Made by a program: the position numbers and the translations under genes. The notes beneath the pieces are model-generated. The model saw only the letters and a list, made by a program, of their open reading frames with translations. It had not been told where the DNA came from and ran no database searches. Positions 9,796-19,649 of a stretch of DNA of 62,638 nt are shown here, piece after piece. Position 1 is the first letter of the stretch. Each line of letters begins with the position of its first letter. The stretch is from NCBI GenBank assembly GCA_947646735.1, contig CANTFK010000200.1, positions 1 through 62,638 on the forward strand. Direction: 5' to 3'. The stretch comes from Peronospora farinosa. Lineage: Eukaryota; Oomycota; Peronosporomycetes; Peronosporales; Peronosporaceae.

Positions 9796-10590
9796 TGTGG
9801 AGAAGCGAAGGAGTAATATGTCGCTAAGTGTGGATCGCCCAAAATTAAATGTGGTCCACACCTTGTAGATCGACCGCGATCCGCTATCGCGATCCAACAT
9901 ATGTGGTCCACGCGTTGAAATCTGATTTTTCCGAAAGGGCAACACGTGGCAGTAGATCCTAGTCTACAGATAGGCAGAATAGTAGGTTTTTGTATGTGTT
10001 TGGTTAACATGAAACAGAGTTCGATTTACTCTTAAGACACGCAAACTTCTCTTCCGGGTGGGATAACTTTGGCCCCCCGACGACTCAAGAGCATCTGCGA
10101 CGCTACGACACAAGTGATATCCCTGGATTGTTGGCCAGGGACTATAAGAATTCTCAAAACAAATAACTCCCCCTGCGATTGGACGCAGCGTAACAAGAAA
10201 ATGACAAGGTACAAGATCGCGAGACGGCTCAAGTGGTCAGAAGATCAAGTATATCAGGTGGATCAAGTATCTACATTTTTGGACAAGTATCAACATTTTT
10301 GGACAAGGCGATCTCAAGAGAGATCAGGGTGACTCGGATTGAGCATCTACAAGAACCCCTCGACCGCGTGAAGATTTCCGCACGGTCGACCCCCAACCAA
10401 TCCAAACACGGTTAAGTTCAGCATCGACTCAAGTTCATCGAAAAGAGTGCTACCCGCCCTACCGACGGGTACACAAGGTGAGGAAGGAAAGTTGCACGGA
10501 AACGGAGTACCCCCTCCGATAGTCGGTTGTCTGGTTTCCAGTGGAGTGTTGGGAACACATCAGACATTGAGTGAACCCCGCTCCACCACA
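9796..10590 (-). repeat. LTR (about 795 bp) of the 3475-4614 type, cutting family C
   Basis: Left end TGTGGAGAAGCG and right end CGCTCCACCACA match the ends of the solo LTR at 3475-4614. It shares the TTCCGGG(T)GGGATA...TTTGGCCCCCCGACGA block (10053 on), an ACGGGTACACAAGGTGAG stretch (about 10465) and ACCCCCTCCG near 10510. Directly to its right (10591) minus-strand family C protease begins, so this LTR or its element inserted into family C. A gag-like minus-strand reading frame starts just left of it. Confidence 0.7.
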
Positions 10591-10740
10591 GTACTTGGTG
10601 CAGGTTGACATGCCGTCTTCGCACCCTCGACTGTGTTGGACACAGCATCAGTCACATAAGCCTCTCGCAGGAGCACATCCTTTCCGGCGTCCCGCGTAAA
10701 ATTAGAGATGCCAGTCAATCCATGGTTGGTGTTTAGCCAA

Positions 10741-11100
10741 TCACGACATGCCTAGGATGAGGTTATACGGTCTCTCCATACCTAGCACTGTGAACTTCTC
10801 CCTACAAGAGAATTCAATAAAGCTGAAGGCGAATTCAACTTGAACTCCCTCCGATTTAACGAGCGCGCCGTTCGCTAAACGAACGGTCGCCTCTTCTCGC
10901 TTGCCATCCTGGCAAAGCGACTCATAACTCGCCGGACTCTTTTTCAGAGCCGCGAGTTTCACAAAGTTTTGTGATGCACCCGAATCCACGAGAAGGGTCA
11001 TCACTTGGTCAAAGCCTCGTACTCGAGGGCTATAGACCAAAAGGGTTGAGGTCCGACCTTTCGGAACCTCAGGGACTATGCTACCCATTTGTTCGATCAC
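10741..11100 (-). pseudogene. family C retropepsin (truncated)
   Basis: Aspartic protease of a gypsy element: VMTLLVDSGASQNFVKLAAL carries the catalytic DSG triad, and FTVLGMERPYNLILGMS is the second flap/hydrophobic block before truncation at 10741 (the intact copies read LILGMPWLAK). Compared with the 55-56 kb copy, the active site reads DSGAS here and DTGAS there; both are acceptable retropepsin triads. The continuation toward RT is lost to a stop and to the LTR inserted at 10590. Confidence 0.85.
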
Positions 11101-11119
11101 TCTGAACTTAGGGGTAGCT

Positions 11120-11880
11120 TCAGAGTCCGCGACAGTAGGGCATCCCGCCCCTACTGCGCTCCCACAATTCCCGACTTGTCGGGGGTCGAATCTGAATCCG
11201 TGCGACGTGCACGGTTCTTCGAACCACCCTTCGGGTTAAAAGACTTCTTGCTGGCTGCCTTAGCACTAGCAGCAAATTTGGCATAGCAACTAACCACCAT
11301 ATGGCCGCGCTTGCCGCACTTGTAGCAGACCACGTCTGCATTGCCTAACTCCATTTGAGAGGCATCCGACTTTTCGGCCGATGGTTTATAAAAAGCTGTC
11401 GCCGAGGCGCTGTTGTAGAATTGCTCCTCAAATTATGGCAATTTCAATTGCCTCATCCATCGTCTTTGTCACCTTTCTAAATAGGGTCTGACGCGATGAG
11501 CCGTGCCGTTGTCCGTTCATGAACGTAGGCACCTTAATGTGTTTCGGTATCGGACCCACATTAATGGACGCAGACAGCGAACGCATCTCCTGCACATACT
11601 CTTGCAGATATCTTTTCGCCTATCGTTCTCTTAAGAAGCGCGCCTGAAGTAATACTTCATTGTTAGGCGGCTGGTACATGGCGCGAATCTTTGACTTGAA
11701 GATCGCCCATGATGGAAACGCATCAGCGCTTGCCATAAGCGCAGAGTAAGCCCGCTCTGACGCTTTGCCACGCAAATTTGACATGGCATACGACACCATC
11801 CTGATGTCGTATTCGATGAGCTGCGCTGTCGTGAAGTGCTTTCCTACATTGTGAAGAACCCAGGGGCCAGTTGGATTCAA
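11120..11880 (-). pseudogene. family C gag, capsid and zinc knuckle, frameshifted
   Basis: Two pieces: 11620-11880 (QLIEYDIRMVSYAMSNLRGK, AFPSWAIFKSKIRAMYQPPN: retrotransposon gag capsid) and 11151-11354 (VVCYKCGKRGHMVVSCYAK: a CX2CX4HX4C knuckle). Between them a stop and a shift near 11430-11620 break the frame. The gag stop is inside the same hairpin seen in the intact copies, but the slippery heptamer has changed to GGGAATT. Confidence 0.82.
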
Positions 11881-12800
11881 GGGGACAAGGGGCCGTGGAC
11901 CAAGGAGAAGGGACCACGCACCAGAGAGAAGGGACCGGAGATAAAGGGAACCTCGGAGTGGAGCGACCGTTGGCTGAGAATGTGAAAGACAAACAAAGGA
12001 GAGGTCATTACCAGGGTACCCTTTAACCGGTACCGAAGGGAGTCGACCATGACCCCCTTTGAAAGGCCCGGTCCCTCATTGTTGGACCCGGTCCCTCGTT
12101 GGTAGGCCTGGGTCCCTCGTCGGTCGACCTCGCCCCCTCGGGTCAGCCACTCCTGACCAGTTAACACAAGGATCAGACCAGTCGACGCATGGAATCAGAG
12201 CTTCAGGGAAGGATAGAGTAAATGAGTTATAAGGATAGGACTATATTAAATACTACTCAATTTGCTATCTACTTGGCAAGTCTTCGTCGCGCTGTAAAGG
12301 AACTCGAGTCTGGCCACACGCCTGTTCCGGGAAAGAGATATATTTGCCCACAGGCGTGTGGTTAGACTCAAGTGCGAGCTGAAATCTACGTGGCACGACT
12401 CCGTCACCCAACAAGAACTTGCCTTAAGCTACCACCTGTTTCGGAAAGGGATATATTTTGCCCCCCCCCCGTCGAAGACAGTTGTGTAGCGAAGTTCAAG
12501 TGCGAATAGAGCTCCAGGATATATTTGGCCTGTGAGCTCGCTCGAGTAGCAAAACCCCACATACCCGCTATCGGAAGCGGTCTCCCTCACCTCACGGTCT
12601 GGGAGCAAAGGAAAGGTCAGGTGGTTAATACCCCTGAAACAAAAAGGAAAAGGCCAGAGACGACAAGCTCCCTGAAGAATCTGGCTCTAAGTCCACTCTC
12701 GACAAGATAAATCATGTCTTCCTATCAACTTACTCGTCTAATCATTTCCTACCGTCCATTCATTCTTATCCTTCAATCATACGCGAGTAGCATCGGACCG
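11881..12800. repeat. LTR-like repeat-rich spacer
   Basis: No gene. Contains imperfect GC-rich arrays (11880-11960; about 26-bp units like GGCCCGGTCCCTCATTGTTG at 12066-12140), three spaced copies of a GGAAAG(A/G)GATATATTT block (about 12331, 12437, 12513) and CCCGCTATCGGAAGCGG near 12567 that recurs at 4247 and 62288 in LTRs of the 3475-4614 type. Probably a diverged LTR or leader of that group; its ends were not found. Confidence 0.55.
12306..12369. repeat. long hairpin in LTR-like sequence
   Basis: GAGTCT, two wobble pairs, then CCACACGCCTG pair with CAGGCGTGTGG, TT and AGACTC across a loop of about 26 nt that contains TTCCGGGAAAGAGATATATT. About 19 paired positions. Confidence 0.8.
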
Positions 12801-12803
12801 GTT

Positions 12804-13472
12804 TCAGTAGACAGGTTCACGGTTACGAACCGTCACTAAACCGATTACCCTCAATAAAGCCCATAGTGCTATCGATGGTCGAATGATCTTGGCAGATAAT
12901 AACGCCTTGATCAGATCTGCTAATTTTTCTCGAAACTTGGGCGCCACTGGCCGTACTCTTTGCGCGATCGGGTTAGCTCCTCCAACATCAATGTTACAAA
13001 GTGCTTCACGTGCTGCGGGAGGTAGGGCATTGCCTTTCCCGATTAGCAAGTGGCGGTTCTTCCAGATCAATTGTCGTAACTTTTCGTGATCTTCTGTTAA
13101 TGGTATTCCAGGGTCGCCAACTTGAATATCCTCGATAGCAACCTCCACTGTAGGCGTAACAATTTCTGGTAAAATCGCCATATGTTGATCCACATCTTCA
13201 GCGAGCATATCACCGCTTTCGTGAATATATACCGAACCTTTTGGCGATGCATCTTCTGTTAGTATTTCATCGATCACAACTGTGGTGGATTTGTTGCCTT
13301 CTTGATCCGACGTTTTCTGTTCTTGATCCGATATTTCTTGATCTTTCTTGTTCATCGCAATCGTCTTTAGGTCCTCGATCACATCACCCAATCGATCTTG
13401 CTCCGTATCATTTCCTTCAATTTCGGGGATCGCATTGTTCTCGACTATGACCGTATTGATCACAAAAGGCAT
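12804..13472 (-). pseudogene. Ty3/gypsy protease-RT junction, RT truncated
   Basis: A 222-residue minus-strand stretch. The N-terminal two thirds are acidic linker. The C-terminus reads QLIWKNRHLLIGKGNALPPAA, then QRVRPVAPKFREKLADLIKA, LLSAKIIRPS: the start of a gypsy RT. The following expected 'SPWASPIVVI' block is garbled (IALWALLRVIG) and the RT is then lost at about 12800. It belongs with the protease at 13950-14540 and gag at 15132-15865 on the same strand. Confidence 0.8.
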
Positions 13473-13949
13473 TTCTGCTGAATGATAATCTTCCCTATCC
13501 TAGTAATCTTGGTCATCGATTTGACCTTGAGTTTCACCGTCGTAGATCGTTGCTTCGCAAGTTTGTGGCGCGATCTCGTCAGCGTTCGTGATCTTCTCGA
13601 TCTCTTCTTTTCTTGGGCGGGTTAATATCCTAGCTGGTGTAGGATACGACGGGTGATCAACCAACGGTCCTGTCTGCTCCTTCGGGAGCTCTTCCTTCCG
13701 ATCTGTGGTTGCTTCATAGGGGAGAGTCTGTCACTCATTATACCGGCGCGATCTAACCGAAACATATCCAGGTGATCGGGTTATCATATCTTTAGCCATA
13801 CACCAACCTAACGAAGATCCGTGATTTACAATTACTTCTCGATCCACTAAATTGGTCAGCTGCATATTTTAGTTCGTCCCAGTCCGGTAGTCACAGTCGG
13901 TATCCACTTTAGATCTCTCCTTACCCAAAGCTTAGCTTTCGGGGCACCA

Positions 13950-14540
13950 TTACCAATCTTTATTTCGGTTGATCCGCCTACTGAAATCACCACATGCTGA
14001 TCGTTGATCGTGATCGGCTGCATATTCGATCGATACGGCGGTCTTCGCCAGCCAAGTGAATTCTGACTTCATCTGGTAAACAAAGAGTTCCATCTGCCAA
14101 ATCCAAGCGTATCCAGCTGGGACCATAAAATCCATACCCAAGATCGCTTCTTGTCCAACTTGATCACCCACCCAGATATCGAAATAATATACTAGTGATC
14201 CGTTCAATGTGATCTTGATCTTGGTACGTCCTTCCGTCATATACGTGTTCTCACCAATTCCAATACATTCTTGCTTTTGGCTCTCGTCAATGACACATCC
14301 TACCTTACGAGCAAAGGTGGTGTCGACTATCGAGACTTCGGCTCCAGAATCGAATAGCATAGTAGCCTTCTCATTATTGATCTTGCCCACTGCCTTGGCC
14401 TGCTTGAACCACTTCCCTGGGGTATGATATTTCCAATACCCCCGTGATTCGCCTGGCGCTAGGTCGAGCTCCATCTTAGTAGGCGATCGAGCAAATTCAT
14501 CAACTTTCCTCAAACTTGCTATTGAATGCATAGAATCCAA
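13950..14540 (-). pseudogene. Ty3/gypsy retropepsin
   Basis: Aspartic protease: ATMLFDSGAEVSIVDTTFA carries the catalytic DSGA, INGSLVYYFDIWVGD-type strands follow, and QEAILGMDFMVPAGY is the C-terminal ILGMDF block. The first residues (MDSMHSIASLRKVDEFARSP) join to gag across the solo LTR at 14579-15036. A linker of about 450 bp with stops separates it from the RT start at 13472. Confidence 0.85.
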
Positions 14541-14578
14541 ATCACATGTATTGATGATCGGCTCGATCCGTGTATTAC

Positions 14579-15036
14579 TGTAACGGGGTGAGCCCGTTAC
14601 ATAATATTGACACTTATATGAAGTGTCAATAAAAATATTATTATAACTAATAATATTTTTGACAATATTACCTTTTCTTATAATATTGTTCCTAGATCTC
14701 CTTGAAGTTGGAGATGCCCTCTCATTGGTTGATATGGGCCATCATATCAACCAACGCGCTGACCATTGACCGATGGACGCGCGCAATGAGTGGAGGGCAA
14801 GCTGTCACATACATAGTTGTAGTTTAATATAGTTAAGATAGGTTATTACAGATTAGTTTTATTAGATAGTTAACTATATTAAATACAGTTTTCTTTTCCC
14901 TCTCAACTAAGCGTTTGTTTAGCTGATAAGCTTCCTCTGCTCACGTATACGTGAGGTTCTGAGGCACCTGCTTTCACTGTAATCAGTGAAAGTAGACTAT
15001 ACTGTAAACAGTATAGTCGTAGGGTGCCCCATTACA
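14579..15036. repeat. solo LTR, 458 bp, target duplication ATTAC
   Basis: TGTAACGGGG at the left and CCCCATTACA at the right form near-perfect inverted ends, flanked by ATTAC at 14574-14578 and 15037-15041. It lies within the minus-strand gypsy gag-pro region. Its interior is unusually rich in short perfect palindromes (see findings). The terminal sequence TGTAAC...GTTACA resembles the 5' end of the family C LTR at 53793. Confidence 0.92.
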
Positions 15037-15041
15037 ATTAC

Positions 15042-15865
15042 CATCTTGATCTGTCCTTCTGTCTTCAACGTATGCATAAATGCAGAGCCTAGAACGCTCG
15101 GCTCGTACCATATTCCAACCTGTCGAGCGTCCTAGTTTAACATCTCTTCCACTTTCGGCGGGAGCATCCCAGCATGCTTGGTCGGCACATACCACTGACG
15201 GATCAGATTGTAGAATACTTCCATCGGGCAGTTCCCCCGTTCGTGCATCCCCCCACAGGCCGTACACACGAAAAACATTTGTCTGACGGATGTCCTTTGC
15301 GCCCACACTTCTGGCAAGTCAATCATTTCCAACATCCGCGATCGTCATGTTTCCTCGATCCGCAATGGGTACAGGATCTTGGTGGATCAACACGATCATG
15401 ACTTTTACCTTGATCGGTCACATTCTGTCGATCGCGGTATTCTCTTGGCTTCTCCGCCTGATCCGGTGTTGCCGCTACAAACATACGATGTAGTTCAACT
15501 TCCGCGTCTGATTCACTTGATTCCGACCCTGATCCACTGTTACTCTTTCCAATATGGATCGCTCTCACTGCACGAGTCGGTTTTGATGATGCTTGATCGG
15601 GCACAGGAGCTGATCGCTGGCGAAATTTACTCGATCCCATCGATGCTTTGCCTTGACGACTCTCCATGCGTTGATAGGCACGTCGAGTTTCCTCCATGTC
15701 GTCAGCATCGTCCAACCTTAATAGAGTCAACTGCTTTGCCAAATCACGATCATCTAATGTCTCGATAAAGTGTTCCACATGTTCTCGTCTTGTGGCAGGT
15801 GTTCCTTCTCGGATCGAGATCTTTGCTCGTATCGCCGCCACATTTAATCGATAAAGATATTCCAA
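15042..15865 (-). pseudogene. Ty3/gypsy gag with two zinc knuckles, frameshifted
   Basis: 15323-15865 has a gag tail (TRREHVEHFIETLDDRDLAK...LTLLRLDDADDMEETRRAYQ) and a first knuckle RSCTHCGSRKHDDRGCWK. After a frame change, 15132-15335 has FVCTACGGMHERGNCPME, a second CX2CX4HX4C-like knuckle, and FYNLIRQWYVPTKHAGMLPP. The coding trail then enters the solo LTR. The N-terminal half of gag continues to about 16000 only as broken frames. Confidence 0.8.
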
Positions 15866-16111
15866 TGGAGTCTCATTCGGCTACTTCCTTGCGTGGTAAT
15901 ATTGTCTTCCGACGGATACGCCGTATCCTTCATACTGAATCATGAAACTTTCCGATAGAGATTTCCAATTATGGCGAGTCGATCGGCCTAGCTGGCTAAC
16001 CAATTTCGTGCTGGCCCCGTCAGCAAATCGCCCATTACGAGGCACTTTTCCGCGTCAGGAGCCTGGTCACGTAAGAAAGTAGACTTGACCTTGCTGATAC
16101 AGCTTCTGGTC

Positions 16112-16239
16112 ATGGATATCACATTCACGAGGGTGGGTCACACTGATGTGCCTCAGGTCTAAGGTACCACGTATCCTTTTAGACCTCCCCGTTAAGAATC
16201 ATATACTTAACGGACTTGTGTAACTATTAGCTCGTTACA
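16112..16239 (-). repeat. relic of family C LTR (128 bp) at the edge of the gene island
   Basis: The minus strand from 16239 starts TGTAACGAGC...GTTACAC, then GGTCTAAAAGGAT and a 25-base identity (16112-16136) with 53906-53930 of the family C LTR. The hairpin-forming first 20 bp is the same arrangement as in the LTR at 53793. Beyond 16111 homology stops. Confidence 0.75.
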
Positions 16240-16566
16240 ATTATAGCTTTTCTAGTCAGAAAGCAGAGCTGTTTGATGCTGGTGTGCTGATACGACGACG
16301 GGGCACAAGGTGCTTTCTAGACCATTAACAACGTGCACACAAATTGGTGTAAACATTGTATCGAGACGTGCTGCGCAGTGGAAGGCGAAGCAGTATGCTA
16401 TTGCAACAATCTACCTGAGCTGCTGCTAGAAACCGATGAGCCGGACCCTCGACGGATCACGGATTTCTTGTTGGATGAGCGGTCTTGGAATGGTTCACGG
16501 AAAACGGCTGTCGTCCACGTCATGTCAAAAACATGTATCAAGCTTTATTGAACTGATGCCTTCATT

Positions 16567-18998
16567 TCATTTCCTACAGCGCTTTAATGAACTCGACGGC
16601 TGGCTTGACCTCTTCGTTCGGCGACGGAATTTCTGTGGACCGTCGCCAATTATGTCGCTAACAAGAGTTTTTCGCTCGATTGCTGAGTCATCCCAGGACG
16701 AACCGAATTGTGCTCTTCGGTTCACGCGCAAAGCCCCATTATTCGTGCCTGTATCACCTCCGCTACTTTCTTGATGTTCCATGCGCCAGAACCACTCCCG
16801 TAGATCAGCGCGCTCCTTGCACTTCGATACACAGCGAAACAGGAGACGAAGTAGGTAAAATAAAATGATGCATCCAGACAGGATGATGGCACAAAGAATG
16901 CCTGCTTTCATGGTTGTGATGACCTCGCGCACGATAAGCATCTCATTCTGTTGGACACGCAACACAATGACCCCGTCAGTATACGCGCTTTTTACAGCTG
17001 CTAAAGCCTCACTGATGAGAATTTGTGGACATACCCAAAGAGCAATGTTCTCTCGCCGAACATCATCAAGTAGCCGACCATAGTTCATCAATGTTTGTTC
17101 GTATGCCGATAGCTCTTTTGTTACGTTGTCCTTCTGCACAGAATTACAAAACCAGTAAATACCCATGCACCACACATGCAAAGAAATGCCATAGCTACCA
17201 AGTCCACGATCATGGTGCGAATCTCCTTCAGCGACTCTTGATTTGACTACAAATGTACAGACATAGCACCAGCGAACATCGCATCAGCAAGCTTGTCCAA
17301 AACAAGTATTTTCATAAACATAGACTGTACCTGTAGCATCTCTATAGCTGCCGACTGATGCGTGTGCAATTCCTCGAGTTGCCTTCCCATGACACTCTGG
17401 TTTGCTTCCAAGGCTTGGACTGAAGACATTTTAAAAGGGTTCATGAATAAATGATCAGGCACTTTAAACTCAGAACGAGCTAGTGTACAGCAGACCCTTA
17501 CTCTTCTTGGTGATACGGACGAAAATACTTTCTAGTGGACCGAGGCCTTGTGTAGACGATACAGCAGTGCCATGAGCAGTGGGCACTAGCGAAGCTGATA
17601 CTGCTCCACTACTTGATGCAGTTGTATTGAAACTAGAGCCGCCAACCACAGAAACATTCGACGCATTTTTGTCGGGTACAGGTGTAGCAACCGGGACTGC
17701 GCCATCAACTCCGTCAGTCTCAACGAGGTCGAGGCTTGAGGTTGGCACATGCTCGATGGCGTTATTAGCGGCAGCTTCTGCTCCAATCTGCTCCGGAGTG
17801 TAGTCGACTAGACAACACATTCCATGATCACGATAGTGCTCAATCTGCTGTGCTTTATCATAAAAAACAGCCGCGACTGTGTTATTTTTCTCCATCAAGC
17901 ACTGATTCGTGAGCTCCGTCGGGTCTGGGATGTGAGACACGGAGACCTCGGCGCTATTAGGCAAAGGAGATGGCAGAGGTGTTGGGATTGCCGCCTTCGC
18001 ATCCAGGGCTTCTACTTCTGCGTCAATGCTTTTTTCCAGCTGAGAAATCACTTGCGTAAACGTTCGACCAAATACACTACAGCAACAGCAATAAGATAAC
18101 AAGTACTCCAGACTTTGCAAAGCATAGTAAGCGCGCACCGTAGTTGACTCAGTGTGCAGTAATACTCGGATCCATAGTGAGATAGAAAGCGAAACTTTAT
18201 ATACCGCACATGCTGTTGTGCGTCCAGCTGAAAAATCTGTTCTCCATTTGTATGTGTAGCCGTAAAGTTGCCGAGCACGAGCCACGTATCGGTCGGATAG
18301 TTGATGCTACCCAGGACGATAAAGTCTTTAACAGTTGACGAAAACTTTTCATAGTTGGCAACTGCAATAGCATCTGCATGTACCTACAAGAAAAACAAGA
18401 AGAAGAAAAAGAGAGCATCAGTCATCATCATCATCATCATCGTCATCATCGTTCATTGATTTTGTTGTTGTTTCCTCACATCCTCCGAAAGACTAATGAC
18501 GACCCATTTTCTGGAATTAGAGCATGGTGTGAGCATATAACGATCTTTATCAGGTACTAAAAGGTTTGTAGGACTTTTAGTATCAGGTGCTGCATCAAGA
18601 ATTGTAGCTCCAGCATCCAATGAGGCATAATTCTGACGCTTATGAGTGTCTACACTATCAGCGTCTACCACTTCAAAAAGACCACTGGGAACATCTAAAA
18701 GTGGATCAACATCTTCATCTGCAAGTTGAGCGTCTGCTATTGGCTCATCTGTCTCTGGAATACGCTGTGGATTGGAAGAAACGTCGGTATCTGTGGCGAT
18801 CTGGACGTCTTCTGTTAATGTCTCTTTCTGCGTTGAATCAGTGTCTTGAGAAGCCAACGAGTCGGTAGAAGAAAGATCAACCTCTTCTCTGAGCTTCGAA
18901 TTGTCGGATGGGGCGTCAGAGGTTGCGATGCTGTAGACGCTCCTGAGCGCTACAAGCGTTAGAAGTAGAAGGAGGAGATCACGTTCCTTGAGGCGCAT
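16567..18998 (-). CDS. SUN-domain (Sad1/UNC-84, SLP1/mid-SUN type) membrane protein, seven exons
   Basis: Proposed exons (minus): 18998-18480, 18383-18139, 18076-17502, 17419-17331, 17246-17199, 17133-17035, 16947-16567; introns 62-96 bp, all GT-AG, total 651 residues with phases consistent. An N-terminal signal peptide (LLLLLLTLVALRSVYS) precedes an acidic Ser/Thr-rich stretch. The SUN domain spans about residues 130-265: QNYASLDAGATILDAAPDTK, KDRYMLTPCSNSRKWVVI, SED-VHADAIAVANYEKFSS, then [26 protein letters not shown]. Coiled coil follows (IQALEANQSVMGRQLEEL), then one membrane segment (ILCAIILSGCIILFYLLRLL) and a basic tail. Architecture with SUN in the middle fits ER proteins like yeast Slp1, involved in stabilising membrane proteins. 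The last intron (87 bp, multiple of 3) could be retained. Confidence 0.85.
18416..18452. repeat. CAT/ATC microsatellite in intron 1 of the SUN gene
   Basis: CATCAGTCATCATCATCATC-type run inside the 96-bp intron 18384-18479; no coding effect. Confidence 0.85.
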
Positions 18999-19497
18999 GA
19001 TGGAAATGCGAGGGTAACGATTGGATGAAAATAATAAAAGGAGGCGTTATGTATCAATCACCTTTTTAGTAACCATCAACCACCCCAGAATTACTAGAAT
19101 CTGATTATTTGCAATGTTAGAACGGAACATCTCACTGAAATTACGAAAAAATAACTAAAACGTCACGGTTTTTTATGAATTTTTTTGGACTTTCTCATCT
19201 GGTGCATGGTGCTGGTGCTTGACAACGACAGGTTCGGATTATGACTTGTCTGTTAGAAAACAGACTTTGCTAACGTCGCACAGGAACTTCTAAATAAATA
19301 ACGCCTCCATTTAAGACCATTATCTACGTAATCATACATGGACCAGTTTCTAGATCTGTTCTAATTTGGATTTATAAACAATCAAATTCTTAGCTCAATA
19401 TTCGTTACTGAAGGTTTCGCATTCCTCTTCGGAGTGATATCCTCCAGAAAGAAATGAACTGAGCTTTCAAGATATGTAGTATGAAAGATAGGCCTAA
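18999..19497. other. intergenic, upstream of the SUN gene
   Basis: AT-rich, no gene recognised. Probable promoter side of the SUN gene; no core-promoter element could be fixed with confidence. Confidence 0.5.
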
Positions 19498-19649
19498 ATG
19501 CCCAAGTCAACGCAGCAACTCGCTGTGGAAACTGTTGCAATTAGGCTTCGCTTGACAAAGGCTTTTTCAACACCGAGATTGTCTGGTTCGTTAAAACTCT
19601 ACTATCCTCTGTTTGAAGATACCTTGACGACAAATATGATCATACCTCA

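Larger units (their letters stand above)
10591..11880 (-). mobile_element. Ty3/gypsy family C fragment: gag C-terminus and protease
   Basis: Minus-strand homologue of the element at 53.8-61.5 kb (roughly 85-90% identical by eye). It retains a gag segment, a zinc knuckle and protease, and is cut on its left by the LTR ending at 10590. RT and integrase are absent. Homology on the right ends near 11835-11880, where it meets GC-rich repeat sequence. Confidence 0.85.

Noticed and set aside
18453..18998. Secreted protein with signal peptide, possible effector
   Set aside because: No RXLR or similar motif after the signal peptide, and splicing joins it to a SUN domain, so it is the N-terminus of that protein.
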